The notes under the pieces were generated by a model, which ran no database searches, had not been told where the DNA came from, and saw nothing but the letters and a program-made list of their open reading frames with translations. The translations under genes were made by a program, and so were the position numbers. Below are positions 52,061 through 61,700 of a stretch of DNA of 64,000 bases, in pieces (positions within the stretch are counted from its first letter, which is position 1; each line of letters starts with the position of its first letter). Location of the stretch: positions 245,674-309,673 of the forward strand of contig NZ_WEZF01000006.1 in NCBI RefSeq assembly GCF_009177065.1. Reading direction: 5' to 3'. Source of the DNA: Tautonia marina (GTDB lineage: Bacteria; Planctomycetota; Planctomycetia; Isosphaerales; Isosphaeraceae).

Positions 52061-53782
52061 TCAGTCTTCCCCGATCGGGTCAAGGCATTCGACGAGTGTC
52101 CAGACCTCATGGCCGTTCCAGTCTCGGACCTCGGGCGTTCTGGCGACTTGCCGGCGAAGCTCCTCCGGGTCGGCCTCGGGGAAGGCGACCCGCTCCAGTT
52201 CGGCGACGGACCGCTTCGGGGCGTCCTGGTCCGGGGCGACATGCACCGCCAGCATGTTCGGGCCCGAACCCGATCGCCGGCTCATGAGCAGCCAGTTCTG
52301 AAGCTCTCCCCCCCGGACACGCTCGGCCCAGAGCCTCGACCAGTAGTCCTTCTCCAGGCGAAGGTGCTCCTCCGGGTCGGTCGAGGTCATCCTCCCGATG
52401 ACGAGCGTCGTGCCCGGTTCGCGGGCCGGGTTCTTGAGTCGCTCCGAATCGACCGCGATCTCGATCGCCCAGCGGTCGCTCCGGACCAGCTCGCGTGTCT
52501 CGTTGGTCTTCTCCAGGATCGCCCGCTCCTCGTCGCTCCATTCGAGGCTGTCGATGAGCTCAGCGTAGTTGAATCCCGGGCGGATCTGGTCTGGGGAGTG
52601 GAAGACGTGGACGACGGCGTAGTTGTAGTCGGAGTCCTTGTTGTGTTTCCGATCGACCCGGTAGACGGCCCAGTGGTCGACGCCCCCGGCCGTCCGGCGG
52701 GCGGCCTGGATCCGCTTCCAGACGCGTTCGGTTTGCAAGTAGGCCTCGTCGCCGCCCTCGGGGACCGACATGTACTCGACCCGAACCAGGGCCAGGGGTG
52801 GCACCGACTGGGCGGGGGCGTCGGCGACGAGCGTCCCCGACTCATCGACTTGAGAATAGACCAGGAAGCGATCGGGTGCGAGATTCCCCGCCTCCGCGAA
52901 AATGCCGCGCAGCTGGTCGTACCACTTCCCGTCGTGGATCTTGTAGATCGAGGTGTAAGAGCCGGGCACGGGCGTGGGTGGCTCGGAGTCGAGCCGGACT
53001 CGATTGGTCACGGTGAAGAACGCGATCCCCTCGTGACGCTCGATCGCCATGTCGCATCGAGTCTTGAAGGCCAATTCGCCTTGCGGGTTGTACGTCTCGA
53101 GGATCTCTTCGCCCTCCGTGATGCGCTTGATGCGGTACCCGCCGTTGGGGAGATCGGCCCGCCAGTTGCCGGTCAATTCCTCCCACTGCCGAGCCTTCCA
53201 GGAGTCGTCCCCGGAGCTCGCCGAAGCGGCCGACTCCCACCTCGTGGAAACGAGCGTCATGTCGCCAAGCGCTTGATCGCCCAGCCGGGTGCCGGAGTAC
53301 GAGGCGGTCAGGCGGTCCTCCGCGCACTCAAGGCTGACGGTGGTGCTGGCCTCGGAGGAGCCATCTCCCGGATTGAGGAGCTCGCCCGTCAGCTCAAGCG
53401 TCAGCGAGCCGTCCGCGATGGTCGCCGGTCCGGTCAGCCGGGCCAGGTGATGGAAGGCCCAGACCCCGAGCCGGTTCGCCTCGGGATCCCAGCCGACGAG
53501 GGTCGTCCCGAGGTTGCGAGGCGGCTCGGAAGACCCCTCGACGCTCTCCCAAGAGGTCATCCGCAGGAAGGCCTCGTCCGCGGTCCATCGGATGATGGTC
53601 GTACTGATCAGGGTATTCCCGTCTCCTTGCTCGGTTTCTCTCCTCCAGGCCCCGGCCATCGGGTCCAGCGACCGCAGTTGCTCCAGGGCGGTCGACCGCT
53701 CTTGCTCCTGGGCGGGGGTCGAGTCCGCCGGGGCGAGCAGGCCGAAGCCCAGCACGAGGATCGCGATTCGATGTCGATTCAT
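52061..53782 (-). CDS. Secreted protein of unknown function, two repeated domains
   Basis: A 573-residue protein with a signal peptide (RIAILVLGFGLLAPADSTPA) from the ATG at 53782, which has GGAGA 5 nt upstream. The N-terminal part has two DUF1579-like or lipocalin-type halves, each starting with a G-x-W-R pattern (DPMAGAWRRETEQGDG and ELTGNWRADLPNGGYRIKRI), as in beta-barrel domains. The C-terminal 200 residues have a ferredoxin-like pattern (VRVEYMSVPEGGDEAYLQTE). No enzyme motif is visible. It lies next to the copper monooxygenase pair on the same strand. Confidence 0.7.
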   Translation of the reverse strand: MNRHRIAILVLGFGLLAPADSTPAQEQERSTALEQLRSLDPMAGAWRRETEQGDGNTLISTTIIRWTADEAFLRMTSWESVEGSSEPPRNLGTTLVGWDPEANRLGVWAFHHLARLTGPATIADGSLTLELTGELLNPGDGSSEASTTVSLECAEDRLTASYSGTRLGDQALGDMTLVSTRWESAASASSGDDSWKARQWEELTGNWRADLPNGGYRIKRITEGEEILETYNPQGELAFKTRCDMAIERHEGIAFFTVTNRVRLDSEPPTPVPGSYTSIYKIHDGKWYDQLRGIFAEAGNLAPDRFLVYSQVDESGTLVADAPAQSVPPLALVRVEYMSVPEGGDEAYLQTERVWKRIQAARRTAGGVDHWAVYRVDRKHNKDSDYNYAVVHVFHSPDQIRPGFNYAELIDSLEWSDEERAILEKTNETRELVRSDRWAIEIAVDSERLKNPAREPGTTLVIGRMTSTDPEEHLRLEKDYWSRLWAERVRGGELQNWLLMSRRSGSGPNMLAVHVAPDQDAPKRSVAELERVAFPEADPEELRRQVARTPEVRDWNGHEVWTLVECLDPIGED

Positions 53783-54032
53783 GTGGTTCTCCTTTGAAGA
53801 TGAAGCGGTTCGTTTCCCCGTCCGAGATTCCCGGGACGGCCGACCGGAACCCCTGCGATCTCCGCGGGGATCCGATACGAACCGTTCCCGGCACGCGGTC
53901 GGGGTCGTCGATGGAATCCTCACAAGGGAGGGGCCATCGAGCGGCCGCCTCCCTCATGAGCCGATTGAACACCGTCTCTGGAGCCTTCCGCGTACCGCCG
54001 TCGGGCATGCGAGACGCGAATGGACACACACG

Positions 54033-56012
54033 TCAGTCGTCACGCAGATCGTCCGCGGCGGCCGGCGCCTCCGGCTCGGTCTCTCGTCGGGCGTGCAGCT
54101 CGGCCTTGATCGCCTCGATGCGTTCCCGATCCGGCTTCGCGTCCTTGGCTCGCTGCTCCCACTGGCGTCCGAAGATTTCGCCGAGGTCGTCCGGGTCGCC
54201 GCGGGTCAGGTCCTGGTCGGCCTTGACCACGCCGACGAACCCGATGCACATCTCTTCGGTCGTCGCCTCGCCCCAGAACATCGGCTCGGGCGGGTCGTTC
54301 GGGTTCCAGGGGTTCTCGGCCGAGTTGTCGAAGTGGGCCACCAGCTTGACCCTGCTGCCGACGGGCAGGGGCATCGGCTCCTCGAGCACGTAGATCGACT
54401 GCCAGTTGAAGTCCCAGCGGGCGATCTTGATCAATTCCTGGGTCGAGCCGTCGGGCAGATCCACGGTCATCGTCATGTCCCGGCCGATCTGGTGCATGTG
54501 GGGCGTGACCGAGACGATCTCCAGGTCGACCTCCGGCACGACCCACTCGGCCGTCACCTCCTGGTTGGGCTCGCCGGCGGGGATGTAGAAGTTCCGATTG
54601 ATCGCCATGTTCGAGGCGACGATGCGCTCGAGCGGCTTCCTGGCCAGATAGAGGCCGATCCGGCTCCGGTCGGTCTCCGGCTTACCGCTGGGGTGGTAGT
54701 GGACCTGGACGACGATGTCGGAACCCTTGGGGATGCGGCGGCCGATGCCTTCGCCATAGTCTTCCGGCTCGACTCCCGGGGCCCAGCCGGCCAGCCCCGA
54801 GGCGACCTGGACGCGAGGCCCTCCGAAGCAGGTGTAGCCGGGGCCGTCTTCCTCCTCGTCGAGCTGCCGGGCGCGGCCGGTCGTGTCGACGTAGCCGAGC
54901 ATGTGGTGCACGACCCTGGGGTTGCCCGGCTGGTACTCGACCACCTTGACCTCGGTGTCCTCGACGAGGCCGGAGGGGAGGACGAAGCAGCGGTAGATGT
55001 CGTACCCGCCGGCGGGGATCTCGAACTCGGGCAGGTCGAGGATGATGTCGGGCGTCCCGTAGGTCCACTCGGCGTCGGAGAAGGTCGGCGGTTCGGGCTC
55101 CGGACCCGGGCCATGCGGGGCGTCGGCGTCGGCCCAGGCGACGAGCGTCTCGATCTCCTCGGACGAGAGCGAGCGGTCGTGGGCGAAGGCCGGCCCGAAG
55201 CCCGGGGTGGCCGACCAGGGGGGCATGCGGCGGTCGAGGGTGATGTCGGCGAGGAAGCCGGCGCGGATGCGGGCCTGCTCATAGGTCAGCAGCGGGAACG
55301 GGCCGATCTCGCCCGGGCGATGGCACTCGGTGCAGTTGGCGAAGAGGATCGGGGCCACGTGCTCGGTGTAGGTCGGGGGAGAGGGGGGGACAGGCATCGG
55401 GCAGCCCACCGGCTCGACATAGAGCTCGGCCACCTGGTCGCCTTCGAGGACCGCGGCGATGGCGTCCCGGAGGTCCTGGCTTCGGGGGACGGCCCGCTTG
55501 ATGCCCGGAGCGGCGTAGGAGTCGTCGATCCGGCCCTGGTAGCGGATCGTGCCCTTGTCGTCGATGACGAAAGCCTCCGGGGTCACAGTTGCCCCCATCA
55601 GTTCCGCGACGACACCGCGGTGGTCCCGGGCGAGCCGGAAGGTGTCGAGGCCATACTGACGTGCGTGCTCGCGGATCTGATGCTCATCGAGCTGGGCCTG
55701 GACACAGATGGCGACGAGGTTGATCCGGTCGGCCGGGAATGCGCCTGCGATGTCCGCCAGCGCGGGGCATAAGGCGTTGGCGATGGGGCACTCGGTCGAA
55801 TAGAAGACCGCCACCGTCGTGCCTCGGTCGGGGGCCAGCAGGGGGATCTCTCGGCCGTCGAGCCCTGCCACGGTCAGCGGCACATCGGAGGCCCCGGCCT
55901 GGACCCGGTCCCCACCGACCAAGCCGAGAAGGAGGACGGCCAGGACCGGCCCCGTCCAGGCCATCCGTGGGCTGGAGCCGAGAACTACTGTCACAAATTT
56001 CAATCGGTCCAT
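54033..56012 (-). CDS. Redoxin / cytochrome c / PHM-like copper monooxygenase fusion
   Basis: A 659-residue secreted protein with a TM/signal segment near residue 25. Domain order: a thioredoxin-fold redoxin (VFYSTECPIANALCPALADI, with two cysteines), a heme c motif (FANCTECHRPGEIGPFP), then a type II copper, ascorbate-dependent monooxygenase-like domain. The six copper ligands of peptidylglycine monooxygenase map well: HHM in VVHHMLGY, H in VVQVHYHPSG, H-M-H in TPHMHQIGRDM, and Met in TTEEMCIGFVGV. GGAGA 8 nt before the ATG at 56012 sets the start. Its substrate is unknown. A paralogue lies 0.6 kb upstream on the same strand. Confidence 0.88.
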   Translation of the reverse strand: MDRLKFVTVVLGSSPRMAWTGPVLAVLLLGLVGGDRVQAGASDVPLTVAGLDGREIPLLAPDRGTTVAVFYSTECPIANALCPALADIAGAFPADRINLVAICVQAQLDEHQIREHARQYGLDTFRLARDHRGVVAELMGATVTPEAFVIDDKGTIRYQGRIDDSYAAPGIKRAVPRSQDLRDAIAAVLEGDQVAELYVEPVGCPMPVPPSPPTYTEHVAPILFANCTECHRPGEIGPFPLLTYEQARIRAGFLADITLDRRMPPWSATPGFGPAFAHDRSLSSEEIETLVAWADADAPHGPGPEPEPPTFSDAEWTYGTPDIILDLPEFEIPAGGYDIYRCFVLPSGLVEDTEVKVVEYQPGNPRVVHHMLGYVDTTGRARQLDEEEDGPGYTCFGGPRVQVASGLAGWAPGVEPEDYGEGIGRRIPKGSDIVVQVHYHPSGKPETDRSRIGLYLARKPLERIVASNMAINRNFYIPAGEPNQEVTAEWVVPEVDLEIVSVTPHMHQIGRDMTMTVDLPDGSTQELIKIARWDFNWQSIYVLEEPMPLPVGSRVKLVAHFDNSAENPWNPNDPPEPMFWGEATTEEMCIGFVGVVKADQDLTRGDPDDLGEIFGRQWEQRAKDAKPDRERIEAIKAELHARRETEPEAPAAADDLRDD

Positions 56013-56145
56013 ATCAATTTCTCCGACGCTGAGGGTCATGGGTGCCGCCCCTCGGGAGCGGGAAGGAAGCGGAATTCGGTGAGCCTGGCCACAAAGCCGG
56101 GATGGTCATCGATTGGTCAGGCAGTTCACCCGGAGAACACAACAC

Positions 56146-56415
56146 TCATTCGAGGACCTGGAGGCAGCCGCACGAGTTCAGCCAAGACCACGTGGTGTTG
56201 CCGTTGGGGATCGCCCAGTCTTGCGGGCTGATCGAATAGACGGCAGAAGAGGGCACGCAGCCCTCGTTGTCGGTCGGCTCGACGATGTCGGGACGAGGGT
56301 TTGCTTCGGTAGGCTCGAGCAGGATTGAGGCCGAGGGCCAGATGCCTAGGCCAAGGACGGGGATCGCAACGCACAGGGAGAGCGACAGGCGACTCCAGGA
56401 GCTAAGGCCGGTCAT
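56146..56415 (-). CDS. Small secreted cysteine-containing protein
   Basis: An 89-residue protein with a strong site GGAGG 8 nt before the ATG, so I consider it real. The N-terminus is a signal peptide or anchor (SLSLCVAIPVLGLGIWPSAS). The short mature part has three cysteines (NEGCVPSS, NSCGCLQ) and ends in a Trp/Asn-rich patch. It lies between two paralogous copper monooxygenase fusions on the same strand and may be co-transcribed. Unrecognised. Confidence 0.6.
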   Translation of the reverse strand: MTGLSSWSRLSLSLCVAIPVLGLGIWPSASILLEPTEANPRPDIVEPTDNEGCVPSSAVYSISPQDWAIPNGNTTWSWLNSCGCLQVLE

Positions 56416-56582
56416 CGGGCATTCCTCCGGACTTCAGTCGGCCATTGATCGTCGAAGCGTCCACACCACACATCTCACTGCCGGAAGCCGATCGAACCAT
56501 GCCACCCGACTCCGATCCCAACGCTGCGACGGGGATCGGAGCGCGGACTCCGGTCACCCGGTCGGCCTCAGGTCGCACGAGT

Positions 56583-58526
56583 TCAGTCGCCCGCCCCGGC
56601 GACGGAGCCGGCCTCGGCCAGATCGTCGGGGGGAGCGTCCTCGAAGGTGACGTCGAGGAAGCCAGCGAGCATCTCCTCCCAGGTCTGATCGCCCCAGCGG
56701 ACCTCGATGGTGGGGTCGGGGTTGGCAGCGTTGCCGGCTGAGTTGTCGAAGTGGGCCTCGCACTCGATCACCGTGCCTGCCGGCAGCCGCTTCGGCTCAG
56801 CGAGGCGGTAGACGCTCTGCCAGTTGAAGTCGTAGGCCGGGACCGAGAGGAGGACCTCACGCGAGCCGTCGGGATAGGTCGCCCTGTAGCGGAAGCTCTT
56901 GCCTCGGACGTGCATGTGCGGAAAGAGGCTGTAGAGGGTCGCATCCTTGGGAAGTGTGTACTCGGCCCGCTCGGGATGGTCGGCGGCGCCCGGGGGGATG
57001 TTTAGATTGGGCTGGAGGACGAGCAGGGTCTTCGCCCGTCGGGAGGGGCGATCGGCCTGAATCAGCCCGATCGAGGAGCGATCGACGGCGACCTTGCCCA
57101 CCGGGGTGTAGTGCATCTGGAAGACGAGGTCGGCCCCGGCGGGGATCTTCAGGGCCACCCCCTCGGGGAAGACGGTCGGCGCGTCGCCCGGCACGTACGT
57201 CACGAGGACGTTCTCAAACGCCCCCTCGCCCGCCTCCTTCTCCTCCTTGCCGTCGCGAGCCGAGGCATCATCGATGTAGACGACCACGTGGTGGACCACG
57301 GCGGGGACGCCGGGGCGAGCCTCGACGGCCTGGACCCAGGTGTCCTCCTCGAAGGGAGAGCGGATGCGGATGTACTGGTAGCGGACCGCCCCCTGGGCCG
57401 GCACGACGAACGGCTGGGGCATCTCGATGACGACGTCGGGGGTGCCGATGGTCCACCCTTCGGTGAACTCAGCCGGTTCAGGGGCAAGCGTGGGGTCCCC
57501 CTCGGGGGCGCCCTGGTCGACCCAGGCGACGAGCATGGCGAGTTGCTCGGGGGAGAGGCTACGGTCGTTGGCGAAGCTACCGTGCCGGGGATCGGCGTGC
57601 CAGGGGGGCATGCGATAATCGGACACCACCTCCCGGATCATCAGGCGGTGCCTGTACGCCTGCTCGAAGGTCAGCAGCGGGAACGGGCCGACCTGATCGG
57701 GACGGTGACAGGCCTGGCATTTCGCCTGAAGGATCGGCGCGACGTGCTCCGCGTAGGAGACCTCGCCAAGGTCGAAGGGGCCCGCCGCCTCCTCGATCTC
57801 GACCCTGGCCTCGACGATCTCCTCCGGGGCAGGTCGGATCCGCGGGATGTCGGCCACCACCCGGCTTGCCTCGACCCGGTCGATCAGGCAGCCGACGACG
57901 GGGGTCGCCCGGACGGGCGGGGATTTGTCGTCGAGGATCGCATCGAGCGCATCGGCCAGGAAGTGGGTGGTGGTGCCGTCCTCCCTGCGCGTGGTGAAGT
58001 CGTACTGGTCGTCGATCGCCCCCCGATAGCGGATGCGGCCGTTGTGGCTGAGCACGACGGCCTCGCAGGTCCGCCCGGCGAGATAGACATCGGCGACGAC
58101 GTTGCCGGGATCCCTGAGCACGGGGAACGGCACGTCGAACTCCCTGGCGTGGGCCGCGATGTCTTCCGGGTCGTCATGTGCGTTGGAATTGATCCCGAGG
58201 AAGACGACACCCCTCGGCCCGTACTCGCGTGCCAGCTCTGCGAGCCGGGGCATGTAGAGGTCCCCGACGGGGCACTCGACCCCGAGGAAAACGAGCACCA
58301 CGGCCTTCTTTTGCAGGTCCTCCGCCAGGGGCTGGCCCTGGTCCGGGATCGGCAGGAAGTCGCCGAGCCGGACTGGATCGCCGCCACGCACGTCCCGCAG
58401 CTCGAACGTCGACCCGAGCCGGCCGACCAGCCGATCCTCAGGGAGCTCCTCCGCGCCTCGTGCGGAGCAAGATGTCGCGATCACGGCCAGTGTCATCAAG
58501 AAAAAAACGACGAGAACCCGTGTCAT
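56583..58526 (-). CDS. Redoxin / cytochrome c / PHM-like copper monooxygenase fusion (paralogue)
   Basis: About 647 residues. The start ATG at 58526 is followed by a hydrophobic leader (RVLVVFFLMTLAVIATSCS) that may be a lipoprotein signal. The order matches its neighbour: redoxin (FLGVECPVGDLYMPRLAELA, only one of the two cysteines), heme c (QAKCQACHRPDQVGPFPLLT), and the copper monooxygenase part with HHV in VVHHVVVYID, H in VFQMHYTPVG, HMH in FPHMHVRGKSF, and Met in TWEEMLAGFLDV. All copper ligands are kept, but the redoxin lacks the second cysteine. The two proteins are clearly paralogues. Confidence 0.88.
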   Translation of the reverse strand: MTRVLVVFFLMTLAVIATSCSARGAEELPEDRLVGRLGSTFELRDVRGGDPVRLGDFLPIPDQGQPLAEDLQKKAVVLVFLGVECPVGDLYMPRLAELAREYGPRGVVFLGINSNAHDDPEDIAAHAREFDVPFPVLRDPGNVVADVYLAGRTCEAVVLSHNGRIRYRGAIDDQYDFTTRREDGTTTHFLADALDAILDDKSPPVRATPVVGCLIDRVEASRVVADIPRIRPAPEEIVEARVEIEEAAGPFDLGEVSYAEHVAPILQAKCQACHRPDQVGPFPLLTFEQAYRHRLMIREVVSDYRMPPWHADPRHGSFANDRSLSPEQLAMLVAWVDQGAPEGDPTLAPEPAEFTEGWTIGTPDVVIEMPQPFVVPAQGAVRYQYIRIRSPFEEDTWVQAVEARPGVPAVVHHVVVYIDDASARDGKEEKEAGEGAFENVLVTYVPGDAPTVFPEGVALKIPAGADLVFQMHYTPVGKVAVDRSSIGLIQADRPSRRAKTLLVLQPNLNIPPGAADHPERAEYTLPKDATLYSLFPHMHVRGKSFRYRATYPDGSREVLLSVPAYDFNWQSVYRLAEPKRLPAGTVIECEAHFDNSAGNAANPDPTIEVRWGDQTWEEMLAGFLDVTFEDAPPDDLAEAGSVAGAGD

Positions 58527-58704
58527 CGCCTCACCCGAATTCGTGCACAGATTGAGAGGTTCTTCACGCATAAAAAAGCTCCTCTTGCAAAATAAACGGG
58601 GGGAGTCTTCTACTTTCACTGGCGAGTCGAGACTCAACATGCACGGGACAAAAAGACTTGGATAGGAACAAGCAATGTGGCGGGCACCCCTCCGATGTCC
58701 GGGA

Positions 58705-61700
58705 TCACGGCATCAGGTGCAGCCCGACGGGCCAGGTGTCTTCACCGCCCGTATAGGGCGAGACGCTCGGGTCGTCGGCCCAGAGCACGGCCTGGCTCTG
58801 ATTGGCGTCGACGGGCTGATCGTTGTCGTTGATGGCCAGATTCATCAGCAGGAATGCCCCCGGCCCCGCCGGCTCGAACCCGGGCCCGTCTCGCGTGTCG
58901 ATCATCTCCAGGGGGATCTCGAACTCGATGACGTATCCGTCCCCGGTCAGGACCGCGCGGCAGTTCCAGTCGTCGTTCGTCAGGAGCCGGCTCGTCGTGA
59001 GCCGGTTCCCGGCCGGGTCCGAGGCGATACGGAACCCTTCGCGGGTCCCGAACGCGGGGGCATTCCAGATCAGGTCGTTCGCGGCCCGATCGCCGTCGAG
59101 ATAGACCTCGACGCTATCGTTGAAGTGCGGCCAATCCGACGTGGGGTCGATGTCGAGGGCCGAATCGAAGACCCGGACTCCCAGGAAGAGCGATCTGTCC
59201 GAATAGGCGGCCATGACCGACGCGCTCAGGTCGTCTCGCGTCCTCGGGCTCGCGTCGAGCCATCGGACCATGCGGCCGGGGTTCGCGTTCGTCTCCACGG
59301 TCCATTCGACCGCCGGGCCGTACTCCCCGGGGCGGATCATCCCATCGGCCACGGGCGACTCCGCCCGATACGGCGCCTCGATGGTCAACGGAACTGCCGG
59401 CGGCCTGGACGTTCCTCCCGGGCCGGGAGACTGCCCGAACCGGCGGCGCAGGATCGAGGCGCGGATGAGTTGCTGTTCGCTCGGGCCGGGCCAGGAGGCG
59501 CTCGCGGATTCCTCCCGGTCGGCGGCGTCCGCGAACACCTCGTCGAGGATCTCGACGGCGGGCTCCCAATGGCCATGGAGGTGGAGGAGGGACGCGAGGT
59601 CATTCCAGGAGCGTCGGGCCTCAGGGCCGGGCGGCCCCAGCCGCTCGTCGACGAACGCCCGGGCTTCCTCGACCTTGCCCTGCCCGATGCAATGCGTGAG
59701 GAATTCCAGCGTCGCGACCTGGACCCGCCAATCTCCCGGGGTGTACATGTTCATGCTCGCTTCGACGAGCGATTCGAGCAGCGCCTCCCGCTCCGGCTGC
59801 CTGTCCAGCTCGCCCAGCAACTCTGCGATGTCCAGGGTCGCGTAGAAGGTCTCTGGGTCGTCCGGCCCCAGGGTGCGGCGACGGTCGTCGACGAGACGAC
59901 GGGTGAGGGCCAGGGCTCCTTCGAGATCGCCGCGATCGCGTCGCATCCGGGCGAGGAACGCCGTCCATTCCAGGCCCCTCCGAGGATCGGGCCCCGGCTC
60001 CGCCAGGACTCGACCCCGGGTCGATTCGGCGAGTGCGAGGGCCTCGTCGGCCCGGTCGTGGTGGTCCAGGAAGGAGACGAGCCGGCGGATGGCCTCGAGC
60101 GTCGTCGGATCGGCGAGGCCGAGGGTCGCCTCGCAATCCGCCTCGACCCGATCGAGCAGGCCGATCGCCTCGTCCTCCTCTCCATCCTCGGCCATCACCC
60201 GGGCGAGGCGGTCGGCCGCGCGGACCGTCTCGGGGCGGCCCGGGCCGATGGCTTGCTCGGCCTCGAATGCCTCACCGAGCAGCTGGCGATGGCAAGCGGC
60301 GTCTCCGCGGAGCCGGGCGATGCTCGCGAGGGCGTCCAGCGTGGCGACCGTGTCGCGATCCCCCGGCCCGTAGCGGCTTCGCAGTCCGGGGAGGAGTTGT
60401 TCGAAGAACGCCTGCGCCTCGTCCAGTTCGCCCCGGCCGAGGTGATGCCTGGCGAGCATGCCCGTCCAGTGGAGGCATTCCGGGCTCCCCGGGCCGGCCT
60501 CGTGGCGGGCACGAGCGACCTGCTCTCCCAGGAATTCGCGCCTCGCCTCGTCGTCCAGGCAGATTCCCAGGTATTTATCGACGATCCGCCGGCTGGGCTC
60601 AGGCTCGTAGCCGAGGAGGCGGAGGGCTAACGAGACCGCCTCGCCGTACACCGCCGCGGCCTCCTCGCCCCGGCCCTGACGAGCCAGCGAGTCGCCCAGG
60701 TCTTCGAGCGCGGTCTCCATGTGCGGGTGGTTGGGTCGCGTCCGCCGATAGGCCGCGATCACCGTCTCGAACAGGGGCATCGCCTCCTGATGGTTCCCGA
60801 GCCAGGCGAGCGCCTTCGCCAGCGATTCCATCGAGACCAGTGTGCTCGGGTCCTCCGGTCCGAGCGTCCGCTGCTTGATTTCCAGGGCCTCCGCGTGCAG
60901 GTCCTTCATCCGGTCGAACCGACGCAGCACGAAGTACAAATCGGCGAGCACATCCATCCCGTACAGCGTCACCTCGTCCTCGTCGCCCAGGATCCGACGG
61001 CTGAGCGCGAGGAGCTCCTCGCAGGACCCGACGGCCGTCGCGATCCGGCCCGTGACCTTGTAAATCCAAGCGAGGTAGAACGACGAGGAGATCGTCGAGG
61101 CGTGCTCGACGCCGAGGAATTCCCTCCGCAACGCGACGGCCCGGGTCATGTGGGCCTCGGCCTCGGCGTAGCGCCCGAGACTGGCGTACGTGACCCCGAG
61201 GGTGTGGCGGATCGACGCCTCGATGAGCGGCTGGTCGGCGAACTGCTCGCCGACCCGATCGGCGGCCCGTTCGAGGACGTCGGCGACCGTGACCTCCTCG
61301 CCCTGGTTCTGCTCCGGGGCCGCGGAGGCGAGCATCTCGATGACGAGGAAGTCGACCACCGCCTGGGCCTCGGTCGCCCGGTGATCGGCGAGCGAGCGGG
61401 CCAGCTCGGCCTCTGCGGCGTCGCGATCGGCTCGGCGACCGGCCTCCACGGCGGCCAGCCGGGCCCGCGTCTCCGAGGACGCCAGCCGGTTGAAGTGGTA
61501 GGCCGCGATCGCCGAGCCGATCGCCCCGACGGTCAACAGCAAAGCTGCGACCAGGACCGTGGCCAGGGCCGCCCGATGCCGGTGGGCGAACTTGCCGAAC
61601 TGGTACAGCGCCGACGGGGGACACGCCTCGACCGCCTCGCCGTCCAGGTGGCGGCGCACGTCGTCCGCCAGGGCCCCGGCCGACTCGTACCGCCGCCGAC

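Noticed and set aside
53514..55772. 752-codon open frame on the plus strand
   Set aside because: Antisense to the copper monooxygenase fusion and its neighbour; no domain motifs.
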